Shown here in pieces: positions 37,704 through 52,555 of a DNA stretch of 64,000 nucleotides. The position numbers and the translations under genes were made by a program. Under the pieces are notes generated by a model that did no database searches, had not been told where the DNA came from, and saw only the letters and a list, made by a program, of their open reading frames with translations. The DNA is from Cinnamomum chago (Eukaryota > Streptophyta > Magnoliopsida > Laurales > Lauraceae), in assembly GCA_038049695.1 (NCBI GenBank), contig CP142458.1:60979501-61043500 (forward strand). The letters are read 5' to 3'. Positions within the stretch are counted from its first letter, which is position 1, and each line of letters opens with the position of its first letter.

Positions 37704-40700
37704 TCACACTTACTCATTAAGCTATTAGTATTTACTATTTAGTATCATAAATACTTCAACAATTTTTTTAAAAGTAGAAGATTAAAAAAAACCATATTTC
37801 AACACAAAAAATCATGTTTATAAGTAGATCTAGCATGAAAGTGTGTAGATCTAAGTGAATAACACAACACAAACCCAAAAGTGACATGCCAATGATCGTT
37901 TCATTCATTTCTATGCTTTATCTAAAAATAAAAAATAAAAAAAACACATAATAGTAAAAATAGGGGAGTTAATTTGATTTTCTCTTACTAAATAAAATGA
38001 TTTCTTCAAGAAATAGTGTTGGAAGTTGGAAATATATAAGAGAATGAGGGAAGAGGAGAAGAAAATGGAAAAAAAGGAAAAAAGTTACAAAAAATCAAGG
38101 TTTTTGGAATTACTCCATCTCGGCCGATATTTTCAGAGATATCGGTAATATCGGCCGATCGGTAATATTTTACCGATTCGGTATTGCTACAAAATATCGT
38201 CGTAGTATGGGCTGATATCGATTCATATCGGCCGGTGAATATGAACGGGTATTAATTGAGATTTTAAACCATAATCACACTTACTCATTAAGCTATTAGT
38301 ATTTACTATTTAGTATCATAAATACTTCAACAATTTTTTTAAAAGTAGAAGATTAAAAAAAACCATTTTTCAACACAAAAAATCATGTTTATAAGTAGAT
38401 CTAGCATGAAAGTGTGTAGATCTAAGTGAATAACACAACACAAACCCAAAAGTGACATGCCAATGATCGTTTCATTCATTTCTATGCTTTATCTAAAAAT
38501 AAAAAATAAAAAAAACACATAATAGTAAAAATAAGGGAGTTAATTTGATTTTCTCTTACTAAATAAAATGATTTCTTCAAGAAATAGTGTTGGAAGTTGG
38601 AAATATATAAGAGAATGAGGGAAGAGGAGAAGAAAATGGAAAAATAGGAAAAAAGTTACAAAAAATCAAGGTTTTTGGAATTACTCCATCTCGGCCGATA
38701 TTTTCAGAGATATCGGTAATATCGGCCGATCGGTAATATTTTACCGATTCGGTATTGCTACAAAATATCGTCGTAGTATGGGCTGATATCGATTCATATC
38801 GGCCGGTGAATATGAACGGGTATTAATTGAGATTTTAAACCATAATCACACTTACTCATTAAGCTATTAGTATTTACTATTTAGTATCATAAATACTTCA
38901 ACAATTTTTTTAAAAGTAGAATATTAAAAAAAACCATTTTTCAACACAAAAAATCATGTTTATAAGTAGATCTAGCATGAAAGTGTGTAGATCTAAGTGA
39001 ATAACACAACACAAACCCAAAAGTGACATGCCAATGATCGTTTCATTCATTTCTATGCTTTATCTAAAAATAAAAAATAAAAAAAATACATAATAGTAAA
39101 AATAAGGGAGTTAATTTGATTTTCTCTTACTAAATAAAATGATTTCTTCAAGAAATAGTGTTGGAAGTTGGAAATATATAAGAGAATGAGGGAAGAGGAG
39201 AAGAAAATGGAAAAATAGGAAAAAAGTTACAAAAAATCAAGGTTTTTGGACATTACTCCATCTCGGCCGATATTTTCAGAGATATCGGTAATATCGGCCG
39301 ATCGGTAATATTTTACCGATTCGGTATTGCTACAAAATATCGTCGTAGTATGGGCTGATATCGATTCATATCGGCCGGTGAATATGAACGGGTATTAATT
39401 GAGATTTTAAACCATAATCACACTTACTCATTAAGCTATTAGTATTTACTATTTAGTATCATAAATACTTCAACAATTTTTTTAAAAGTAGAAGATTAAA
39501 AAAAACCATATTTCAACACAAAAAATCATGTTTATAAGTAGATCTAGCATGAAAGTGTGTAGATCTAAGTGAATAACACAACACAAACCCAAAAGTGACA
39601 TGCCAATGATCGTTTCATTCATTTCTATGCTTTATCTAAAAATAAAAAATAAAAAAAACACATAATAGTAAAAATAAGGGAGTTAATTTGATTTTCTCTT
39701 ACTAAATAAAATGATTTCTTCAAGAAATAGTGTTGGAAGTTGGAAATATATAAGAGAATGAGGGAAGAGGAGAAGAAAATGGAAAAAAAGGAAAAAAGTT
39801 ACAAAAAATCAAGGTTTTTGGAATTACTCCATCTCGGCCGATATTTTCAGAGATATCGGTAATATCGGCCGATCGGTAATATTTTACCGATTCGGTATTG
39901 CTACAAAATATCGTCGTAGTATGGGCTGATATCGATTCATATCGGCCGGTGAATATGAACGGGTATTAATTGAGATTTTAAACCATAATCACACTTACTC
40001 ATTAAGCTATTAGTATTTACTATTTAGTATCATAAATACTTCAACAATTTTTTTAAAAGTAGAAGATTAAAAAAAACCATTTTTCAACACAAAAAATCAT
40101 GTTTATAAGTAGATCTAGCATGAAAGTGTGTAGATCTAAGTGAATAACACAACACATACCCAAAAGTGACATGCCAATGATCGTTTCATTCATTTCTATG
40201 CTTTATCTAAAAATAAAAAATAAAAAAAATACATAATAGTAAAAATAAGGGAGTTAATTTGATTTTCTCTTACTAAATAAAATGATTTCTTCAAGAAATA
40301 GTGTTGGAAGTTGGAAATATATAAGAGAATGAGGGAAGAGGAGAAGAAAATGGAAAAATAGGAAAAAAGTTACAAAAAATCAAGGTTTTTGGACATTACT
40401 CCATCTCGGCCGATATTTTCAGAGATATCGGTAATATCGGCCGATCGGTAATATTTTACCGATTCGGTATTGCTACAAAATATCGTCGTAGTATGGGCTG
40501 ATATCGATTCATATCGGCCGGTGAATATGAACGGGTATTAATTGAGATTTTAAACCATAATCACACTTACTCATTAAGCTATTAGTATTTACTATTTAGT
40601 ATCATAAATACTTCAACAATTTTTTTAAAAGTAGAAGATTAAAAAAAACCATATTTCAACACAAAAAATCATGTTTATAAGTAGATCTAGCATGAAAGTG

Positions 40701-43700
40701 TGTAGATCTAAGTGAATAACACAACACAAACCCAAAAGTGACATGCCAATGATCGTTTCATTCATTTCTATGCTTTATCTAAAAATAAAAAATAAAAAAA
40801 ACACATAATAGTAAAAATAGGGGAGTTAATTTGATTTTCTCTTACTAAATAAAATGATTTCTTCAAGAAATAGTGTTGGAAGTTGGAAATATATAAGAGA
40901 ATGAGGGAAGAGGAGAAGAAAATGGAAAAAAAGGAAAAAAGTTACAAAAAATCAAGGTTTTTGGAATTACTCCATCTCGGCCGATATTTTCAGAGATATC
41001 GGTAATATCGGCCGATCGGTAATATTTTACCGATTCGGTATTGCTACAAAATATCGTCGTAGTATGGGCTGATATCGATTCATATCGGCCGGTGAATATG
41101 AACGGGTATTAATTGAGATTTTAAACCATAATCACACTTACTCATTAAGCTATTAGTATTTACTATTTAGTATCATAAATACTTCAACAATTTTTTTAAA
41201 AGTAGAAGATTAAAAAAAACCATTTTTCAACACAAAAAATCATGTTTATAAGTAGATCTAGCATGAAAGTGTGTAGATCTAAGTGAATAACACAACACAA
41301 ACCCAAAAGTGACATGCCAATGATCGTTTCATTCATTTCTATGCTTTATCTAAAAATAAAAAATAAAAAAAACACATAATAGTAAAAATAAGGGAGTTAA
41401 TTTGATTTTCTCTTACTAAATAAAATGATTTCTTCAAGAAATAGTGTTGGAAGTTGGAAATATATAAGAGAATGAGGGAAGAGGAGAAGAAAATGGAAAA
41501 ATAGGAAAAAAGTTACAAAAAATCAAGGTTTTTGGAATTACTCCATCTCGGCCGATATTTTCAGAGATATCGGTAATATCGGCCGATCGGTAATATTTTA
41601 CCGATTCGGTATTGCTACAAAATATCGTCGTAGTATGGGCTGATATCGATTCATATCGGCCGGTGAATATGAACGGGTATTAATTGAGATTTTAAACCAT
41701 AATCACACTTACTCATTAAGCTATTAGTATTTACTATTTAGTATCATAAATACTTCAACAATTTTTTTAAAAGTAGAATATTAAAAAAAACCATTTTTCA
41801 ACACAAAAAATCATGTTTATAAGTAGATCTAGCATGAAAGTGTGTAGATCTAAGTGAATAACACAACACAAACCCAAAAGTGACATGCCAATGATCGTTT
41901 CATTCATTTCTATGCTTTATCTAAAAATAAAAAATAAAAAAAATACATAATAGTAAAAATAAGGGAGTTAATTTGATTTTCTCTTACTAAATAAAATGAT
42001 TTCTTCAAGAAATAGTGTTGGAAGTTGGAAATATATAAGAGAATGAGGGAAGAGGAGAAGAAAATGGAAAAATAGGAAAAAAGTTACAAAAAATCAAGGT
42101 TTTTGGACATTACTCCATCTCGGCCGATATTTTCAGAGATATCGGTAATATCGGCCGATCGGTAATATTTTACCGATTCGGTATTGCTACAAAATATCGT
42201 CGTAGTATGGGCTGATATCGATTCATATCGGCCGGTGAATATGAACGGGTATTAATTGAGATTTTAAACCATAATCACACTTACTCATTAAGCTATTAGT
42301 ATTTACTATTTAGTATCATAAATACTTCAACAATTTTTTTAAAAGTAGAAGATTAAAAAAAACCATATTTCAACACAAAAAATCATGTTTATAAGTAGAT
42401 CTAGCATGAAAGTGTGTAGATCTAAGTGAATAACACAACACAAACCCAAAAGTGACATGCCAATGATCGTTTCATTCATTTCTATGCTTTATCTAAAAAT
42501 AAAAAATAAAAAAAACACATAATAGTAAAAATAAGGGAGTTAATTTGATTTTCTCTTACTAAATAAAATGATTTCTTCAAGAAATAGTGTTGGAAGTTGG
42601 AAATATATAAGAGAATGAGGGAAGAGGAGAAGAAAATGGAAAAAAAGGAAAAAAGTTACAAAAAATCAAGGTTTTTGGAATTACTCCATCTCGGCCGATA
42701 TTTTCAGAGATATCGGTAATATCGGCCGATCGGTAATATTTTACCGATTCGGTATTGCTACAAAATATCGTCGTAGTATGGGCTGATATCGATTCATATC
42801 GGCCGGTGAATATGAACGGGTATTAATTGAGATTTTAAACCATAATCACACTTACTCATTAAGCTATTAGTATTTACTATTTAGTATCATAAATACTTCA
42901 ACAATTTTTTTAAAAGTAGAAGATTAAAAAAAACCATTTTTCAACACAAAAAATCATGTTTATAAGTAGATCTAGCATGAAAGTGTGTAGATCTAAGTGA
43001 ATAACACAACACAAACCCAAAAGTGACATGCCAATGATCGTTTCATTCATTTCTATGCTTTATCTAAAAATAAAAAATAAAAAAAACACATAATAGTAAA
43101 AATAAGGGAGTTAATTTGATTTTCTCTTACTAAATAAAATGATTTCTTCAAGAAATAGTGTTGGAAGTTGGAAATATATAAGAGAATGAGGGAAGAGGAG
43201 AAGAAAATGGAAAAATAGGAAAAAAGTTACAAAAAATCAAGGTTTTTGGAATTACTCCATCTCGGCCGATATTTTCAGAGATATCGGTAATATCGGCCGA
43301 TCGGTAATATTTTACCGATTCGGTATTGCTACAAAATATCGTCGTAGTATGGGCTGATATCGATTCATATCGGCCGGTGAATATGAACGGGTATTAATTG
43401 AGATTTTAAACCATAATCACACTTACTCATTAAGCTATTAGTATTTACTATTTAGTATCATAAATACTTCAACAATTTTTTTAAAAGTAGAAGATTAAAA
43501 AAAACCATATTTCAACACAAAAAATCATGTTTATAAGTAGATCTAGCATGAAAGTGTGTAGATCTAAGTGAATAACACAACACAAACCCAAAAGTGACAT
43601 GCCAATGATCGTTTCATTCATTTCTATGCTTTATCTAAAAATAAAAAATAAAAAAAACACATAATAGTAAAAATAAGGGAGTTAATTTGATTTTCTCTTA

Positions 43701-45700
43701 CTAAATAAAATGATTTCTTCAAGAAATAGTGTTGGAAGTTGGAAATATATAAGAGAATGAGGGAAGAGGAGAAGAAAATGGAAAAAAAGGAAAAAAGTTA
43801 CAAAAAATCAAGGTTTTTGGAATTACTCCATCTCGGCCGATATTTTCAGAGATATCGGTAATATCGGCCGATCGGTAATATTTTACCGATTCGGTATTGC
43901 TACAAAATATCGTCGTAGTATGGGCTGATATCGATTCATATCGGCCGGTGAATATGAACGGGTATTAATTGAGATTTTAAACCATAATCACACTTACTCA
44001 TTAAGCTATTAGTATTTACTATTTAGTATCATAAATACTTCAACAATTTTTTTAAAAGTAGAAGATTAAAAAAAACCATTTTTCAACACAAAAAATCATG
44101 TTTATAAGTAGATCTAGCATGAAAGTGTGTAGATCTAAGTGAATAACACAACACAAACCCAAAAGTGACATGCCAATGATCGTTTCATTCATTTCTATGC
44201 TTTATCTAAAAATAAAAAATAAAAAAAACACATAATAGTAAAAATAAGGGAGTTAATTTGATTTTCTCTTACTAAATAAAATGATTTCTTCAAGAAATAG
44301 TGTTGGAAGTTGGAAATATATAAGAGAATGAGGGAAGAGGAGAAGAAAATGGAAAAATAGGAAAAAAGTTACAAAAAATCAAGGTTTTTGGAATTACTCC
44401 ATCTCGGCCGATATTTTCAGAGATATCGGTAATATCGGCCGATCGGTAATATTTTACCGATTCGGTATTGCTACAAAATATCGTCGTAGTATGGGCTGAT
44501 ATCGATTCATATCGGCCGGTGAATATGAACGGGTATTAATTGAGATTTTAAACCATAATCACACTTACTCATTAAGCTATTAGTATTTACTATTTAGTAT
44601 CATAAATACTTCAACAATTTTTTTAAAAGTAGAAGATTAAAAAAAACCATATTTCAACACAAAAAATCATGTTTATAAGTAAATCTAGCATGAAAGTGTG
44701 TAGATCTAAGTGAATAACACAACACAAACCCAAAAGTGACATGCCAATGATCGTTTCATTCATTTCTATGCTTTATCTAAAAATAAAAAATAAAAAAAAC
44801 ACATAATAGTAAAAATAGGGGAGTTAATTTGATTTTCTCTTACTAAATAAAATGATTTCTTCAAGAAATAGTGTTGGAAGTTGGAAATATATAAGAGAAT
44901 GAGGGAAGAGGAGAAGAAAATGGAAAAAAAGGAAAAAAGTTACAAAAAATCAAGGTTTTTGGAATTACTCCATCTCGGCCGATATTTTCAGAGATATCGG
45001 TAATATCGGCCGATCGGTAATATTTTACCGATTCGGTATTGCTACAAAATATCGTCGTAGTATGGGCTGATATCGATTCATATCGGCCGGTGAATATGAA
45101 CGGGTATTAATTGAGATTTTAAACCATAATCACACTTACTCATTAAGCTATTAGTATTTACTATTTAGTATCATAAATACTTCAACAATTTTTTTAAAAG
45201 TAGAAGATTAAAAAAAACCATTTTTCAACACAAAAAATCATGTTTATAAGTAGATCTAGCATGAAAGTGTGTAGATCTAAGTGAATAACACAACACAAAC
45301 CCAAAAGTGACATGCCAATGATCGTTTCATTCATTTCTATGCTTTATCTAAAAATAAAAAATAAAAAAAACACATAATAGTAAAAATAAGGGAGTTAATT
45401 TGATTTTCTCTTACTAAATAAAATGATTTCTTCAAGAAATAGTGTTGGAAGTTGGAAATATATAAGAGAATGAGGGAAGAGGAGAAGAAAATGGAAAAAT
45501 AGGAAAAAAGTTACAAAAAATCAAGGTTTTTGGAATTACTCCATCTCGGCCGATATTTTCAGAGATATCGGTAATATCGGCCGATCGGTAATATTTTACC
45601 GATTCGGTATTGCTACAAAATATCGTCGTAGTATGGGCTGATATCGATTCATATCGGCCGGTGAATATGAACGGGTATTAATTGAGATTTTAAACCATAA
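37704..45700 (+). repeat. Copies 67-80: 14-unit block QSXTWQSXTSTSRS
   Basis: Starts: 37704, 38275, 38846, 39418, 39989, 40561, 41132, 41703, 42275, 42846, 43417, 43988, 44559, 45130. Length 7997 bases. Its first ten units match copies 81-90 type for type and length for length (572-bp units at places 3, 5 and 8 in both). Inside it QSXT occurs twice, and T-S is present twice in a row (42275-44558). From 42275 to 46842 S alternates with a 93a-type copy (T S T S R S Q S), giving a local two-unit period of 1142 bp. Confidence 0.9.
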
Positions 45701-48700
45701 TCACACTTACTCATTAAGCTATTAGTATTTACTATTTAGTATCATAAATACTTCAACAATTTTTTTAAAAGTAGAAGATTAAAAAAAACCATATTTCAAC
45801 ACAAAAAATCATGTTTATAAGTAGATCTAGCATGAAAGTGTGTAGATCTAAGTGAATAACACAACACAAACCCAAAAGTGACATGCCAATGATCGTTTCA
45901 TTCATTTCTATGCTTTATCTAAAAATAAAAAATAAAAAAAACACATAATAGTAAAAATAGGGGAGTTAATTTGATTTTCTCTTACTAAATAAAATGATTT
46001 CTTCAAGAAATAGTGTTGGAAGTTGGAAATATATAAGAGAATGAGGGAAGAGGAGAAGAAAATGGAAAAAAAGGAAAAAAGTTACAAAAAATCAAGGTTT
46101 TTGGAATTACTCCATCTCGGCCGATATTTTCAGAGATATCGGTAATATCGGCCGATCGGTAATATTTTACCGATTCGGTATTGCTACAAAATATCGTCGT
46201 AGTATGGGCTGATATCGATTCATATCGGCCGGTGAATATGAACGGGTATTAATTGAGATTTTAAACCATAATCACACTTACTCATTAAGCTATTAGTATT
46301 TACTATTTAGTATCATAAATACTTCAACAATTTTTTTAAAAGTAGAAGATTAAAAAAAACCATTTTTCAACACAAAAAATCATGTTTATAAGTAGATCTA
46401 GCATGAAAGTGTGTAGATCTAAGTGAATAACACAACACAAACCCAAAAGTGACATGCCAATGATCGTTTCATTCATTTCTATGCTTTATCTAAAAATAAA
46501 AAATAAAAAAAACACATAATAGTAAAAATAAGGGAGTTAATTTGATTTTCTCTTACTAAATAAAATGATTTCTTCAAGAAATAGTGTTGGAAGTTGGAAA
46601 TATATAAGAGAATGAGGGAAGAGGAGAAGAAAATGGAAAAATAGGAAAAAAGTTACAAAAAATCAAGGTTTTTGGAATTACTCCATCTCGGCCGATATTT
46701 TCAGAGATATCGGTAATATCGGCCGATCGGTAATATTTTACCGATTCGGTATTGCTACAAAATATCGTCGTAGTATGGGCTGATATCGATTCATATCGGC
46801 CGGTGAATATGAACGGGTATTAATTGAGATTTTAAACCATAATCACACTTACTCATTAAGCTATTAGTATTTACTATTTAGTATCATAAATACTTCAACA
46901 ATTTTTTTAAAAGTAGAATATTAAAAAAAACCATTTTTCAACACAAAAAATCATGTTTATAAGTAGATCTAGCATGAAAGTGTGTAGATCTAAGTGAATA
47001 ACACAACACAAACCCAAAAGTGACATGCCAATGATCGTTTCATTCATTTCTATGCTTTATCTAAAAATAAAAAATAAAAAAAATACATAATAGTAAAAAT
47101 AAGGGAGTTAATTTGATTTTCTCTTACTAAATAAAATGATTTCTTCAAGAAATAGTGTTGGAAGTTGGAAATATATAAGAGAATGAGGGAAGAGGAGAAG
47201 AAAATGGAAAAATAGGAAAAAAGTTACAAAAAATCAAGGTTTTTGGACATTACTCCATCTCGGCCGATATTTTCAGAGATATCGGTAATATCGGCCGATC
47301 GGTAATATTTTACCGATTCGGTATTGCTACAAAATATCGTCGTAGTATGGGCTGATATCGATTCATATCGGCCGGTGAATATGAACGGGTATTAATTGAG
47401 ATTTTAAACCATAATCACACTTACTCATTAAGCTATTAGTATTTACTATTTAGTATCATAAATACTTCAACAATTTTTTTAAAAGTAGAAGATTAAAAAA
47501 AACCATATTTCAACACAAAAAATCATGTTTATAAGTAGATCTAGCATGAAAGTGTGTAGATCTAAGTGAATAACACAACACAAACCCAAAAGTGACATGC
47601 CAATGATCGTTTCATTCATTTCTATGCTTTATCTAAAAATAAAAAATAAAAAAAACACATAATAGTAAAAATAAGGGAGTTAATTTGATTTTCTCTTACT
47701 AAATAAAATGATTTCTTCAAGAAATAGTGTTGGAAGTTGGAAATATATAAGAGAATGAGGGAAGAGGAGAAGAAAATGGAAAAAAAGGAAAAAAGTTACA
47801 AAAAATCAAGGTTTTTGGAATTACTCCATCTCGGCCGATATTTTCAGAGATATCGGTAATATCGGCCGATCGGTAATATTTTACCGATTCGGTATTGCTA
47901 CAAAATATCGTCGTAGTATGGGCTGATATCGATTCATATCGGCCGGTGAATATGAACGGGTATTAATTGAGATTTTAAACCATAATCACACTTACTCATT
48001 AAGCTATTAGTATTTACTATTTAGTATCATAAATACTTCAACAATTTTTTTAAAAGTAGAAGATTAAAAAAAACCATTTTTCAACACAAAAAATCATGTT
48101 TATAAGTAGATCTAGCATGAAAGTGTGTAGATCTAAGTGAATAACACAACACATACCCAAAAGTGACATGCCAATGATCGTTTCATTCATTTCTATGCTT
48201 TATCTAAAAATAAAAAATAAAAAAAATACATAATAGTAAAAATAAGGGAGTTAATTTGATTTTCTCTTACTAAATAAAATGATTTCTTCAAGAAATAGTG
48301 TTGGAAGTTGGAAATATATAAGAGAATGAGGGAAGAGGAGAAGAAAATGGAAAAATAGGAAAAAAGTTACAAAAAATCAAGGTTTTTGGACATTACTCCA
48401 TCTCGGCCGATATTTTCAGAGATATCGGTAATATCGGCCGATCGGTAATATTTTACCGATTCGGTATTGCTACAAAATATCGTCGTAGTATGGGCTGATA
48501 TCGATTCATATCGGCCGGTGAATATGAACGGGTATTAATTGAGATTTTAAACCATAATCACACTTACTCATTAAGCTATTAGTATTTACTATTTAGTATC
48601 ATAAATACTTCAACAATTTTTTTAAAAGTAGAAGATTAAAAAAAACCATATTTCAACACAAAAAATCATGTTTATAAGTAGATCTAGCATGAAAGTGTGT

Positions 48701-51700
48701 AGATCTAAGTGAATAACACAACACAAACCCAAAAGTGACATGCCAATGATCGTTTCATTCATTTCTATGCTTTATCTAAAAATAAAAAATAAAAAAAACA
48801 CATAATAGTAAAAATAGGGGAGTTAATTTGATTTTCTCTTACTAAATAAAATGATTTCTTCAAGAAATAGTGTTGGAAGTTGGAAATATATAAGAGAATG
48901 AGGGAAGAGGAGAAGAAAATGGAAAAAAAGGAAAAAAGTTACAAAAAATCAAGGTTTTTGGAATTACTCCATCTCGGCCGATATTTTCAGAGATATCGGT
49001 AATATCGGCCGATCGGTAATATTTTACCGATTCGGTATTGCTACAAAATATCGTCGTAGTATGGGCTGATATCGATTCATATCGGCCGGTGAATATGAAC
49101 GGGTATTAATTGAGATTTTAAACCATAATCACACTTACTCATTAAGCTATTAGTATTTACTATTTAGTATCATAAATACTTCAACAATTTTTTTAAAAGT
49201 AGAAGATTAAAAAAAACCATTTTTCAACACAAAAAATCATGTTTATAAGTAGATCTAGCATGAAAGTGTGTAGATCTAAGTGAATAACACAACACAAACC
49301 CAAAAGTGACATGCCAATGATCGTTTCATTCATTTCTATGCTTTATCTAAAAATAAAAAATAAAAAAAACACATAATAGTAAAAATAAGGGAGTTAATTT
49401 GATTTTCTCTTACTAAATAAAATGATTTCTTCAAGAAATAGTGTTGGAAGTTGGAAATATATAAGAGAATGAGGGAAGAGGAGAAGAAAATGGAAAAATA
49501 GGAAAAAAGTTACAAAAAATCAAGGTTTTTGGAATTACTCCATCTCGGCCGATATTTTCAGAGATATCGGTAATATCGGCCGATCGGTAATATTTTACCG
49601 ATTCGGTATTGCTACAAAATATCGTCGTAGTATGGGCTGATATCGATTCATATCGGCCGGTGAATATGAACGGGTATTAATTGAGATTTTAAACCATAAT
49701 CACACTTACTCATTAAGCTATTAGTATTTACTATTTAGTATCATAAATACTTCAACAATTTTTTTAAAAGTAGAATATTAAAAAAAACCATTTTTCAACA
49801 CAAAAAATCATGTTTATAAGTAGATCTAGCATGAAAGTGTGTAGATCTAAGTGAATAACACAACACAAACCCAAAAGTGACATGCCAATGATCGTTTCAT
49901 TCATTTCTATGCTTTATCTAAAAATAAAAAATAAAAAAAATACATAATAGTAAAAATAAGGGAGTTAATTTGATTTTCTCTTACTAAATAAAATGATTTC
50001 TTCAAGAAATAGTGTTGGAAGTTGGAAATATATAAGAGAATGAGGGAAGAGGAGAAGAAAATGGAAAAATAGGAAAAAAGTTACAAAAAATCAAGGTTTT
50101 TGGACATTACTCCATCTCGGCCGATATTTTCAGAGATATCGGTAATATCGGCCGATCGGTAATATTTTACCGATTCGGTATTGCTACAAAATATCGTCGT
50201 AGTATGGGCTGATATCGATTCATATCGGCCGGTGAATATGAACGGGTATTAATTGAGATTTTAAACCATAATCACACTTACTCATTAAGCTATTAGTATT
50301 TACTATTTAGTATCATAAATACTTCAACAATTTTTTTAAAAGTAGAAGATTAAAAAAAACCATATTTCAACACAAAAAATCATGTTTATAAGTAGATCTA
50401 GCATGAAAGTGTGTAGATCTAAGTGAATAACACAACACAAACCCAAAAGTGACATGCCAATGATCGTTTCATTCATTTCTATGCTTTATCTAAAAATAAA
50501 AAATAAAAAAAACACATAATAGTAAAAATAAGGGAGTTAATTTGATTTTCTCTTACTAAATAAAATGATTTCTTCAAGAAATAGTGTTGGAAGTTGGAAA
50601 TATATAAGAGAATGAGGGAAGAGGAGAAGAAAATGGAAAAAAAGGAAAAAAGTTACAAAAAATCAAGGTTTTTGGAATTACTCCATCTCGGCCGATATTT
50701 TCAGAGATATCGGTAATATCGGCCGATCGGTAATATTTTACCGATTCGGTATTGCTACAAAATATCGTCGTAGTATGGGCTGATATCGATTCATATCGGC
50801 CGGTGAATATGAACGGGTATTAATTGAGATTTTAAACCATAATCACACTTACTCATTAAGCTATTAGTATTTACTATTTAGTATCATAAATACTTCAACA
50901 ATTTTTTTAAAAGTAGAAGATTAAAAAAAACCATTTTTCAACACAAAAAATCATGTTTATAAGTAGATCTAGCATGAAAGTGTGTAGATCTAAGTGAATA
51001 ACACAACACAAACCCAAAAGTGACATGCCAATGATCGTTTCATTCATTTCTATGCTTTATCTAAAAATAAAAAATAAAAAAAACACATAATAGTAAAAAT
51101 AAGGGAGTTAATTTGATTTTCTCTTACTAAATAAAATGATTTCTTCAAGAAATAGTGTTGGAAGTTGGAAATATATAAGAGAATGAGGGAAGAGGAGAAG
51201 AAAATGGAAAAATAGGAAAAAAGTTACAAAAAATCAAGGTTTTTGGAATTACTCCATCTCGGCCGATATTTTCAGAGATATCGGTAATATCGGCCGATCG
51301 GTAATATTTTACCGATTCGGTATTGCTACAAAATATCGTCGTAGTATGGGCTGATATCGATTCATATCGGCCGGTGAATATGAACGGGTATTAATTGAGA
51401 TTTTAAACCATAATCACACTTACTCATTAAGCTATTAGTATTTACTATTTAGTATCATAAATACTTCAACAATTTTTTTAAAAGTAGAAGATTAAAAAAA
51501 ACCATATTTCAACACAAAAAATCATGTTTATAAGTAAATCTAGCATGAAAGTGTGTAGATCTAAGTGAATAACACAACACAAACCCAAAAGTGACATGCC
51601 AATGATCGTTTCATTCATTTCTATGCTTTATCTAAAAATAAAAAATAAAAAAAACACATAATAGTAAAAATAGGGGAGTTAATTTGATTTTCTCTTACTA

Positions 51701-52555
51701 AATAAAATGATTTCTTCAAGAAATAGTGTTGGAAGTTGGAAATATATAAGAGAATGAGGGAAGAGGAGAAGAAAATGGAAAAAAAGGAAAAAAGTTACAA
51801 AAAATCAAGGTTTTTGGAATTACTCCATCTCGGCCGATATTTTCAGAGATATCGGTAATATCGGCCGATCGGTAATATTTTACCGATTCGGTATTGCTAC
51901 AAAATATCGTCGTAGTATGGGCTGATATCGATTCATATCGGCCGGTGAATATGAACGGGTATTAATTGAGATTTTAAACCATAATCACACTTACTCATTA
52001 AGCTATTAGTATTTACTATTTAGTATCATAAATACTTCAACAATTTTTTTAAAAGTAGAAGATTAAAAAAAACCATTTTTCAACACAAAAAATCATGTTT
52101 ATAAGTAGATCTAGCATGAAAGTGTGTAGATCTAAGTGAATAACACAACACAAACCCAAAAGTGACATGCCAATGATCGTTTCATTCATTTCTATGCTTT
52201 ATCTAAAAATAAAAAATAAAAAAAACACATAATAGTAAAAATAAGGGAGTTAATTTGATTTTCTCTTACTAAATAAAATGATTTCTTCAAGAAATAGTGT
52301 TGGAAGTTGGAAATATATAAGAGAATGAGGGAAGAGGAGAAGAAAATGGAAAAATAGGAAAAAAGTTACAAAAAATCAAGGTTTTTGGAATTACTCCATC
52401 TCGGCCGATATTTTCAGAGATATCGGTAATATCGGCCGATCGGTAATATTTTACCGATTCGGTATTGCTACAAAATATCGTCGTAGTATGGGCTGATATC
52501 GATTCATATCGGCCGGTGAATATGAACGGGTATTAATTGAGATTTTAAACCATAA
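45701..52555 (+). repeat. Copies 81-92: 12-unit block QSXTWQSXTSRS
   Basis: Starts: 45701, 46272, 46843, 47415, 47986, 48558, 49129, 49700, 50272, 50843, 51414, 51985. Length 6855 bases. It repeats copies 67-80 in order except that one T-S pair (two units, 1142 bases) is absent. The simplest account is a tandem duplication of the whole segment followed by gain of a T-S pair in the left copy or its loss in the right copy. I saw almost no private bases that would show long independent ageing. Confidence 0.9.
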
